A stretch of DNA of 59,729 nt from Eubacterium ruminantium. GTDB taxonomy: Bacteria; Bacillota; Clostridia; Lachnospirales; Lachnospiraceae. Numbering within the stretch: the first letter of the stretch is position 1; each line of letters opens with the position of its first letter. The position numbers and the translations under genes were made by a program. Shown one piece after another: positions 53,797-59,729 of the stretch. The stretch lies in assembly GCF_900167085.1 (NCBI RefSeq), contig NZ_FUXA01000015.1, positions 1 to 59,729 of the forward strand. Reading direction: 5' to 3'. The notes beneath the pieces are model-generated. The model was given only the letters and a program-made list of their open reading frames with translations, did not search any database and had not been told where the DNA came from.

Positions 53797-54612
53797 ATGA
53801 AAAAGCAGAAGAAACTTTTATGTGCTGTTATTGCATTAGCTATTGTACTTACAAGCATAATTGTTCCAAGCACAGCAAAGGCAAAGACAAGAGACGACTA
53901 CATCAAGCAGTCGCCAACAGGTAACGTTAGAGTTGATGACGTAAAGGTCGGTAATAATGCTTATGATCTTGATGCATTCAGAAAGTACAGCCTCAGCGGT
54001 AAGCTTTCAGCAAAGAATGGTGTTAAGAGAGTAGATATCGTACTTTACAAAGGGGACTCATCACATCCTTTCGTTTCAAACGGATTTGAATTTGCAAGAG
54101 CTACTCAGAAAGAAGTAAGAATCGAAAATCAGCCGGGAATGGTAAACTGCATCAAGTTTGAGTCTCTTGATCCGGGTGATTACAAACTTATTATATCTGT
54201 ATCAGATGCGCAGTATGATCGTGCTTATATCATCAAGTATCTTACAATAAAGAAAAATGCAAACGCATATGTACTCAGATTATATAAGAGCGTTCTCGGA
54301 AGAAATCCTGACCAGGGTGGATTCGACGGATGGACAAGCCTTCTTAAGAACCGCAGCATGTCAGCTTCTCAGGTTGCAAGAGGATTCTACGGATCGCCTG
54401 AATATAGAGAAAAGGCAAGAAGAGAGAACATCTCAAATGATCAGTTCATCAGAAGTCTTTACAACGGTCTTTTCGGAAGAGATCCCGATCCTGTAGGATA
54501 TCAGGGATGGATGGGTGTTCTTAGATATAACAGCAGAGATTATGTCATGGAACAGTTCTTCAAGTCAGAAGAATTTATAAAGATGTGTAGTGAATACGGA
54601 ATGCTCAGATAG
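53797..54612 (+). CDS. Secreted DUF4214-domain protein
   Basis: This 271-residue protein has a signal peptide ending near STAKAK (about residue 29). An immunoglobulin-like or beta-rich segment of ~130 residues follows (VRVDDVKVGNNAYDLDAFRK), then two DUF4214-type repeats. The repeats share the pattern FIRxLYxxxLGRxPDxxGxxGW: YVLRLYKSVLGRNPDQGGFDGW and FIRSLYNGLFGRDPDPVGYQ. DUF4214 occurs in surface and extracellular proteins and allergens; its role is unknown. AGGAGG lies before ATG 53797, and a consensus promoter and a large hairpin flank the gene, so it is an independent, probably well-expressed unit. Confidence 0.85.
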   Translation: MKKQKKLLCAVIALAIVLTSIIVPSTAKAKTRDDYIKQSPTGNVRVDDVKVGNNAYDLDAFRKYSLSGKLSAKNGVKRVDIVLYKGDSSHPFVSNGFEFARATQKEVRIENQPGMVNCIKFESLDPGDYKLIISVSDAQYDRAYIIKYLTIKKNANAYVLRLYKSVLGRNPDQGGFDGWTSLLKNRSMSASQVARGFYGSPEYREKARRENISNDQFIRSLYNGLFGRDPDPVGYQGWMGVLRYNSRDYVMEQFFKSEEFIKMCSEYGMLR

Positions 54613-54649
54613 TCCTATTTCTACCATATTTCAAATAAAGAATAATGTG

Positions 54650-54732
54650 CCCTCATCACGGGAGCAAATATTGATATATGTCCGGGATTCCGGATACATA
54701 TCCGATTGCTTCATGTGGTGAGGGTATTTCTT
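54650..54732 (+). terminator. Long 75-nt hairpin after the DUF4214 gene
   Basis: Three nested stems stack into one hairpin: CCCTCATCAC/GTGGTGAGGG (54650-54659/54715-54724), a short stem near 54661-54667/54706-54712, and GATATATGTCCGG/CCGGATACATATC (54673-54685/54690-54702, one mismatch) closing on GATT. A T-rich tail TATTTCTTTT follows. It is much longer than an ordinary terminator but in the right place for one. No T-box motif is present, although a tRNA-synthetase gene follows. Confidence 0.72.
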
Positions 54733-54754
54733 TTGAAAAAAAATAATATTAGAG

Positions 54755-54783
54755 TTGAACTTTTTTGCACAAAAATGTAAAAT
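54755..54783 (+). promoter_or_regulatory. Promoter of glyS
   Basis: TTGAAC (54755-54760), a 17-bp spacer, TAAAAT (54778-54783), giving a leader of about 50 nt. Confidence 0.7.
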
Positions 54784-54839
54784 ACTTCAAGAGTTTTTAG
54801 TGCTTGAATAGTTAAAAACGTGATTGAAGGGAGAACTAT

Positions 54840-56237
54840 ATGGAAAAGTCAATGGAGAAGATCGTTGCCCTTGCCAAGTCAAGAGGATTTGTATATCCGG
54901 GATCTGACATCTACGGAGGCCTTGCAAATACATGGGATTACGGCAACATCGGTGTTGAACTCAAGAATAATATCAAGAAGGCATGGTGGAAGAAATTCAT
55001 TCAGGAAAATCCTTACAACGTAGGAGTTGATTGTGCGATTCTCATGAATCCACAGGTATGGGTTGCTTCAGGTCATCTTGGAAGTTTCTCAGATCCACTT
55101 ATGGATTGTAAAGAATGTCATGAAAGATTCAGAGCAGATAAGGTAATAGAAGATTTTGCTCTTGAGAATAATATAACACTTGAATCTTCTGTTGACGGCT
55201 GGTCAAATGAAGAGATGGAGAAGTTTATCGAAGATCACAACATCCCATGTCCTGCATGCGGAAAACACAGCTTCACATCTATCAGACAGTTTAATCTTAT
55301 GTTCAAAACCTTCCAGGGTGTTACAGAAGATGCAAAGAATACTGTATATCTCAGACCTGAGACAGCACAGGGTATCTTCGTAAACTTCAAGAATGTTCAG
55401 AGAACATCACGTAAGAAGGTTCCTTTCGGTATAGGACAGATCGGTAAATCATTCAGAAATGAGATCACACCGGGTAACTTTACATTCAGAACAAGAGAAT
55501 TTGAGCAGATGGAGCTTGAGTTCTTCTGTAAGCCGGGAACACAGACAGAGTGGTTCAATTATTGGAGAAGTTTCTGTTATGAGTGGCTTCTCAGCCTTGG
55601 AATCAAGGAAGAGAATCTTCGTCTCAGAGATCATGATCCTGAAGAGCTTTCATTCTACTCAGATCATACAACAGATATTGAATACGCATTCCCATTCACA
55701 GACTGGGGTGAACTTTGGGGTATTGCCTCAAGAACAGATTACGATCTTACTCAGCATCAGAATACATCAGGCGAGCCAATGGATTATTTCGATGATGAAA
55801 CACATGAGAAGTATATCCCATACGTAGTTGAGCCTTCACTTGGTGCTGACAGAGTTACACTTGCTTTCCTTTGCGAAGCATATGATGAAGAAGTTCTCGA
55901 TGCAGAGAAGAATGATGTAAGAACAGTACTTCATTTCCATCCTGCTATCGCTCCTATCAAAGTTGGTGTGCTTCCACTTTCTAAGAAGCTTGCTGAAGGA
56001 GCAGAGAAAGTATTTGCAGATCTTAGCAAGTACTGGAATTGTGAATATGATGACAGAGGTGCTATCGGTAAGAGATATCGTCGTCAGGATGAGATCGGAA
56101 CACCTTTCTGTGTAACATATGACTTTGATTCGGAAGAAGACGGAACTGTAACTGTTCGTGATAGAGATACCATGGAGCAGGAGAGAGTTAAGATCGAAGA
56201 TCTTAAAGCTTATTTCGAAGCAAAGATGGAGTTTTAG
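54840..56237 (+). CDS. glyS: Glycine--tRNA ligase, single-chain (alpha2) type
   Basis: This 465-residue class II synthetase charges tRNA-Gly. Motif 2 is in [20 protein letters not shown] and motif 3 in [13 protein letters not shown]. The start [20 protein letters not shown] and the zinc-binding CKECHERF with CPACGKHSF are typical of the one-chain enzyme, unlike the two-subunit GlyQ/GlyS of many bacteria. The C-terminal ~100 residues form the anticodon-binding domain. GAAGGGAG precedes the ATG. No T-box leader is seen, unlike many Firmicute glyQS genes. Confidence 0.96.
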   Translation: MEKSMEKIVALAKSRGFVYPGSDIYGGLANTWDYGNIGVELKNNIKKAWWKKFIQENPYNVGVDCAILMNPQVWVASGHLGSFSDPLMDCKECHERFRADKVIEDFALENNITLESSVDGWSNEEMEKFIEDHNIPCPACGKHSFTSIRQFNLMFKTFQGVTEDAKNTVYLRPETAQGIFVNFKNVQRTSRKKVPFGIGQIGKSFRNEITPGNFTFRTREFEQMELEFFCKPGTQTEWFNYWRSFCYEWLLSLGIKEENLRLRDHDPEELSFYSDHTTDIEYAFPFTDWGELWGIASRTDYDLTQHQNTSGEPMDYFDDETHEKYIPYVVEPSLGADRVTLAFLCEAYDEEVLDAEKNDVRTVLHFHPAIAPIKVGVLPLSKKLAEGAEKVFADLSKYWNCEYDDRGAIGKRYRRQDEIGTPFCVTYDFDSEEDGTVTVRDRDTMEQERVKIEDLKAYFEAKMEF

Positions 56238-56303
56238 TAAATTTCACTAAATGTAACATGAGTTAAAAAAATAAATATATTTGTTTCAAAATAGTTAAGT
56301 TTA

Positions 56304-56312
56304 TGTTATAAT
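56304..56312 (+). promoter_or_regulatory. Extended -10 promoter of ppdK
   Basis: TGTTATAAT (56304-56312) is a consensus extended -10. The -35 region is poor (TTTCAA at the proper distance). Transcription would start about 56319, just before the long inverted repeat, giving a ~160-nt leader. Confidence 0.65.
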
Positions 56313-56326
56313 TCACGTTATGAGCG

Positions 56327-56431
56327 CGAAAGACTGCTAATCATACATTTAAACGGGATTTTCATTTGGGATTTTCTTTTCGAAGATTGTTGGAAGGTTT
56401 TAAGAAAATGTATGTTTTAACAGTCATTTCG
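56327..56431 (+). promoter_or_regulatory. Structured 5' leader of ppdK (long inverted repeat)
   Basis: CGAAAGACTGCTAATCATAC plus ATTT (56327-56350) is the near-complement of AAATGTATGTTTTAACAGTC plus ATTTCG (56406-56431). The stem has about 22 pairs, with three mismatches or bulges. The 55-nt apical part has GGGATTTTC twice and a TCTT-TTCG-AAGA mini-hairpin. No T tract follows, so it is not a terminator. It begins within about 10 nt of the likely transcript start. Confidence 0.72.
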
Positions 56432-56477
56432 TTGACTATAAAAACATAATAATTATCTTTAGGAGGTAGTAAACACA

Positions 56478-59117
56478 ATGGCAAGAAAATGGGTCTACAT
56501 GTTCAGCGAAGGCGATATGAGCATGCGTAATCTTCTTGGCGGTAAGGGTGCAAACCTTGCAGAAATGACAAGTATCGGACTTCCTGTTCCACAGGGATTC
56601 ACAATCACAACAGAGGCTTGTACTCAGTATTATGAGGATGGACGTAAGATTAATGATGAGATAATGGCACAGGCTATGGATGGCGTAGCTAAGATGGAAG
56701 AGATCAATGGTAAGAAGTTTGGTGATCTCAACAATCCACTCCTCGTTTCAGTACGTTCAGGTGCTAGAGCTTCAATGCCAGGTATGATGGATACAATCCT
56801 TAACCTTGGACTTAATGATGAAGTTGTTGCAGCTATGATCAAGGGTAACCCTGATCCTGCTTTTGAGCGTTTCGTATATGATTCATATAGACGTTTTATT
56901 CAGATGTTCTCTGATGTAGTTATGGAAGTTGGTAAGAAGTATTTTGAACAGCTTATCGACAAGATGAAAGAAGAAAAGGGCGTTCAGTTTGACGTTGATC
57001 TTACAGCTGAAGATCTTAAGAACCTTGCTGAGCAGTTCAAGGCTGAGTACAAGAAGCAGTTAGGTGAAGATTTCCCTTCAGATCCTGTTACACAGCTTAA
57101 GCTCGCTATCGAAGCTGTATTTAGATCATGGGATAACCCACGTGCAAACGTATATCGTCGTGATAATGATATCCCTTATTCATGGGGTACAGCTGTAAAC
57201 GTAATGCCTATGGTATTCGGTAACCTTAACAACGAATCCGGTACAGGTGTTGCATTTACAAGAGATCCTGCAACAGGTGAGAACAAGCTCATGGGTGAGT
57301 TCCTCATCAACGCACAGGGCGAGGACGTAGTTGCCGGTGTTCGTACACCAATGCCAATCGCTCAGATGGAGAAGGAATTCCCAGAAGCTTACGCTGAGTT
57401 CCTTAAGGTTTGTGATACACTTGAGAATCACTACCATGATATGCAGGATATGGAATTCACAGTTGAGAATAAGAAGCTTTTCATGCTTCAGTGTAGAAAT
57501 GGTAAGAGAACAGCTCCAGCTGCTCTTAAGATCGCTTGTGACCTTGTTGATGAAGGACATAAGACACCTGAAGAAGCAGTAGCTATGATCGATCCACGTA
57601 ACCTTGATACACTTCTTCACCCACAGTTTGATGCTAAGGCACTTAAGGCTGCTACACCACTTGGTAAGGGACTTGGAGCTTCTCCTGGTGCTGCTTGCGG
57701 TAAGGTTGTATTTACAGCTGATGATGCTGTTGCATGGGCTGCTAAGGGAGAGAAGGTTGTTCTTGTAAGACTTGAGACATCTCCTGAAGATATCACAGGT
57801 ATGAAGAGTGCACAGGGTATCCTTACAGTTCGTGGTGGTATGACATCACACGCTGCCGTTGTTGCTCGTGGTATGGGTACATGCTGTGTATCTGGTTGTG
57901 GCGACATCAACATGGATGAAGAGAACAAGAAGTTCACACTTGGTGGAGTTGAGTTCGTTGAGGGTTCTGAAATCTCTATCGATGGTACAACAGGTAACAT
58001 CTATCAGGGACTTATCCCAACAGTTGACGCTCAGATCGCCGGTGAATTCGGACGTATCATGGCTTGGGCTGATCAGTTCAGAAAGCTTAAGGTTCGTACA
58101 AATGCTGATACACCTGCAGATGCTAAGAAGGCTCGTGAGCTTGGTGCTGAAGGTATCGGTCTTTGCCGTACAGAGCATATGTTCTTCGAAGAAGACAGAA
58201 TCGCTGCATTCAGAGAGATGATCTGTGCAGATACAGTAGAAGCTAGAGAAAAGGCTCTTGATAAGATCCTTCCATTCCAGCAGAGTGACTTCAAGGCACT
58301 TTATGAGGCACTTGAAGGAAATCCTGTTACAATCAGATTCCTTGATCCACCTCTTCATGAGTTCGTTCCTCACGAAGAAGCTGAGCAGATCAAGCTTGCT
58401 AATGACCTTGGTAAGTCACTTGACGAAGTTAAGGCTATCGTTGAATCTCTTAAGGAGTTCAACCCAATGATGGGTCACAGAGGATGCCGTCTTGCAGTTA
58501 CATATCCTGAAATTGCTAAGATGCAGACAAAGGCTGTTATCCGTGCAGCTATCGAAGTTCAGAAGGCACATGCTGATTGGACAGTTAAGCCTGAAATCAT
58601 GATCCCTCTTACATGCGAAGTTAAAGAGCTTAAGTTTGTTAAGAAGGTAGTAGTTGAGACAGCTGATGCTGAAATCGCTGCTGCAGGCGTTAACTTAGAG
58701 TATGAAGTTGGTACAATGATCGAGATCCCAAGAGCTGCTCTTACAGCTGATGAGATCGCTTCAGAAGCTGATTTCTTCTGCTTCGGTACAAATGACCTTA
58801 CACAGATGACATTTGGTTTCTCAAGAGATGATGCTGGTAAGTTCCTTGATGCTTACTATGATACAAAGATCTTTGAGAACGATCCATTTGCTAAGCTCGA
58901 CCAGACAGGTGTTGGTAAGCTTATGAAGATGGCTATCGATCTTGGTAAGCCAGTTAACAATAAGCTTCACTTTGGTATCTGTGGTGAGCACGGTGGAGAT
59001 CCTTCATCAGTTGAGTTCTGTCATAAGATCGGACTTGATTATGTATCATGTTCACCATTCCGTGTACCTGTAGCAAGACTTGCTGCAGCTCAGGCAGCTA
59101 TCGCTGACAAGCAGTAA
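56478..59117 (+). CDS. ppdK: Pyruvate, phosphate dikinase
   Basis: This 879-residue enzyme interconverts pyruvate, ATP and phosphate with phosphoenolpyruvate, AMP and pyrophosphate. The N-terminal ATP-grasp domain has MRNLLGGKGANLAEM and SVRSGARASMPGMMDT. The swinging phosphohistidine is His458 in GGMTSHAAVVARGMG. The C-terminal PEP/pyruvate barrel has the catalytic Cys835 in FGICGEHGG, with RTEHMFF and FCFGTNDLTQMTFG. AGGAGGTAG lies before the ATG. It is probably highly expressed, judging by frequent CGT and GGT codons compared with neighbours. It follows a structured leader and ends at a terminator, so it is monocistronic. Confidence 0.98.
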   Translation: MARKWVYMFSEGDMSMRNLLGGKGANLAEMTSIGLPVPQGFTITTEACTQYYEDGRKINDEIMAQAMDGVAKMEEINGKKFGDLNNPLLVSVRSGARASMPGMMDTILNLGLNDEVVAAMIKGNPDPAFERFVYDSYRRFIQMFSDVVMEVGKKYFEQLIDKMKEEKGVQFDVDLTAEDLKNLAEQFKAEYKKQLGEDFPSDPVTQLKLAIEAVFRSWDNPRANVYRRDNDIPYSWGTAVNVMPMVFGNLNNESGTGVAFTRDPATGENKLMGEFLINAQGEDVVAGVRTPMPIAQMEKEFPEAYAEFLKVCDTLENHYHDMQDMEFTVENKKLFMLQCRNGKRTAPAALKIACDLVDEGHKTPEEAVAMIDPRNLDTLLHPQFDAKALKAATPLGKGLGASPGAACGKVVFTADDAVAWAAKGEKVVLVRLETSPEDITGMKSAQGILTVRGGMTSHAAVVARGMGTCCVSGCGDINMDEENKKFTLGGVEFVEGSEISIDGTTGNIYQGLIPTVDAQIAGEFGRIMAWADQFRKLKVRTNADTPADAKKARELGAEGIGLCRTEHMFFEEDRIAAFREMICADTVEAREKALDKILPFQQSDFKALYEALEGNPVTIRFLDPPLHEFVPHEEAEQIKLANDLGKSLDEVKAIVESLKEFNPMMGHRGCRLAVTYPEIAKMQTKAVIRAAIEVQKAHADWTVKPEIMIPLTCEVKELKFVKKVVVETADAEIAAAGVNLEYEVGTMIEIPRAALTADEIASEADFFCFGTNDLTQMTFGFSRDDAGKFLDAYYDTKIFENDPFAKLDQTGVGKLMKMAIDLGKPVNNKLHFGICGEHGGDPSSVEFCHKIGLDYVSCSPFRVPVARLAAAQAAIADKQ

Positions 59118-59142
59118 TTAATTGAAATTACTTTAAATTTAT

Positions 59143-59177
59143 AATCCAGGTTCCCATGTGGAGCCTGGATTTTTTGT
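59143..59177 (+). terminator. Terminator of ppdK
   Basis: AATCCAGG (59143-59150) and CCTGGATT (59164-59171) form the stem, ending in six T (59170-59175). Confidence 0.9.
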
Positions 59178-59245
59178 ATTAGCATAAAAATAAATCACCA
59201 GCTATGCAGGTGTGTTCTCAGACATCTTTAGCTTCAAGTAAAAAA

Positions 59246-59305
59246 ACCTCCAGTGCTATAATGAGTGCAGGTTCGCCAACCGCACTGATCAATAGCAAAG
59301 GAGGT
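59246..59305 (+). other. Large hairpin enclosing a Shine-Dalgarno-like site
   Basis: Stacked stems are ACCTCC/GGAGGT (59246-59251/59300-59305), TGCTAT/ATAGCA (59254-59259/59292-59297), AGTGC/GCACT (59264-59268/59282-59286) and GGTT/AACC closing on CGCC. GGAGGT would be an ideal ribosome site but is sealed in the stem, and no start codon follows at the right distance. It lies between the ppdK terminator and the IS30-type transposase. Its relation to the insertion sequence end is unknown. Confidence 0.55.
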
Positions 59306-59384
59306 ATCCATATAGACAAAACAGTTTAGCACATACCATGTGGGGAATTTATAATTTCACTTTACGACAAAAACCTCAATTGTA

Positions 59385-59471
59385 ATCCGAGATTCCATAC
59401 CCAGTATCTCGGATGAGTAGTACAAGTTAATAATTATAGGTGTAAGAGAGGGGTATGGATTCTCCCTTACA
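59385..59471 (+). ncRNA. Two hairpins with complementary loops (possible structured RNA)
   Basis: Hairpin 1: ATCCGAGAT/ATCTCGGAT (59385-59393/59406-59414), perfect 9-bp stem, loop TCCATACCCAGT. Hairpin 2: TGTAAG..GAG/CTC..CTTACA (59441-59450/59462-59471), loop GGGTATGGATT. TCCATACCC in the first loop and GGGTATGGA in the second are perfectly complementary over 9 nt, allowing a kissing interaction. A terminator hairpin and the transposase gene follow. Confidence 0.5.
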
Positions 59472-59477
59472 AACATG

Positions 59478-59508
59478 TGAGGCCGACTGGAAGGTTGGTC
59501 TCATTTTT
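59478..59508 (+). terminator. Terminator upstream of the transposase
   Basis: TGAGGCCGAC (59478-59487) pairs over ten positions (two G-T) with GTTGGTCTCA (59494-59503), followed by TTTTT. It would block read-through transcription into the transposase, as insertion sequences often do. Confidence 0.8.
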
Positions 59509-59546
59509 GTTATACTTTGATTTCTGGCGGCTGGAAAGGAGCTACC

Positions 59547-59729
59547 ATGTCAAGGTTTTTATCATATGAAGATCGTTTGATCATAGCCCAGCGACTCCAG
59601 GAGAGTGCCTCCTTCGGAGAGATTGGCAAAGAACTGGGACGTGATCGCACAACCATTGCGAAGGAGGTAAAAAAGTATTCTTACGACAAGAAGAGCGGTC
59701 GTCCCGGCTATCCATATAACCCGTGTAAG
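59547..59729 (+). CDS. IS30-family transposase, N-terminal part
   Basis: Sixty-one codons are present before the window ends, with no stop. The product begins SRFLSYEDRLIIAQRLQESA, then SFGEIGKELGRDRTTIAKEV and KKYS. This is the N-terminal helix-turn-helix of IS30-type transposases, which binds the terminal repeats. The DDE catalytic domain lies beyond the window. AAAGGAG lies five bases before the ATG. Base use is more GC-rich than in the neighbouring metabolic genes, in keeping with mobile origin. Whether the element is intact cannot be told. Confidence 0.88.
   Translation, partial: MSRFLSYEDRLIIAQRLQESASFGEIGKELGRDRTTIAKEVKKYSYDKKSGRPGYPYNPCK

Larger units (their letters stand above)
59330..59729 (+). 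mobile_element. IS30-family insertion sequence, 5' part (partial)
   Basis: A transposase N-terminus of IS30 type starts at 59547 and runs off the window. The left end of the element is not certain; GGGGAATTTATAATTTCACT near 59342, followed by TTACGACAAAAA, is a candidate terminal repeat, but the right end needed to confirm it is not in the window. A terminator and paired hairpins lie between that point and the transposase. Confidence 0.6.

Noticed and set aside
54613-54839. T-box leader before glyS
   Set aside because: No T-box sequence, specifier loop or antiterminator was seen; the hairpin there closes the upstream gene, and a promoter follows it.

Overview
The window is a chromosomal segment of an AT-rich, Gram-positive anaerobe, most likely a gut or rumen Lachnospiraceae (Clostridia). 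This placement rests on protein resemblance and gene order, not on a database search. Supporting signs are lipoproteins with LxxC lipoboxes and Thr/Ala/Glu-rich linkers, pyruvate phosphate dikinase beside pyruvate kinase, a GPH sugar symporter among GH2/GH36/GH43 enzymes, a membrane clostripain, single-chain glycyl-tRNA synthetase, and the order era-recO-pncB-glyS-ppdK. Nearly all genes are on the + strand. The exceptions are aroE-aroK and one AraC regulator.

Layout. 1-549: 3' end of a 23S rRNA gene, then tRNA-Trp and a terminator, with no 5S gene between them. 650-4449: ECF sigma factor, its likely anti-sigma factor, and a surface lipoprotein metallopeptidase. 4450-5625: a 77-bp repeat array and a HAD phosphatase. 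5733-11961: a cobalamin riboswitch enlarged by a 14-nt tandem repeat, then a CbiK-like lipoprotein, a NEAT-like lipoprotein and a BtuFCD-type ABC transporter, which together look like a tetrapyrrole acquisition locus. 12300-18927: glycogen phosphorylase, a U32-like protein, a GGDEF protein, a methyltransferase and an anchored nuclease. 18994-24152: aroK/aroE (minus strand), Maf, SDR, nicotinamidase-like hydrolase, lipoprotein and sugar transferase. 24329-36697: a carbohydrate island (GH43, TetR, GH2, GPH symporter, GH36, then HAD and rlmH, AraC, GH5). 36898-41907: pyruvate kinase, CDF transporter, clostripain. 41926-46251: a zinc-uptake operon (Fur/Zur-type repressor, ZnuA, ZnuC, ZnuB, small lipoprotein) whose promoter is bracketed by two 7-1-7 operators. 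46369-59117: thrH, DUF6062, M16C peptidase, era, recO, pncB, a DUF4214 secreted protein, glyS and ppdK. 59246-59729: the 5' part of an IS30-family element, with an unusual chain of hairpins in front of the transposase, which is cut by the window end.

The features most worth a second look are: the riboswitch-linked tetrapyrrole locus and the minisatellite inside its riboswitch; two IS-leader hairpins whose loops are perfectly complementary over 9 nt; a long inverted repeat at the 5' end of the ppdK leader; the symmetric Zur-like operators; and the unrelated short tandem repeats found in many intergenic gaps.

Start codons were set by Shine-Dalgarno spacing, so several differ from the longest open frame. 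All family calls are by eye from motifs.
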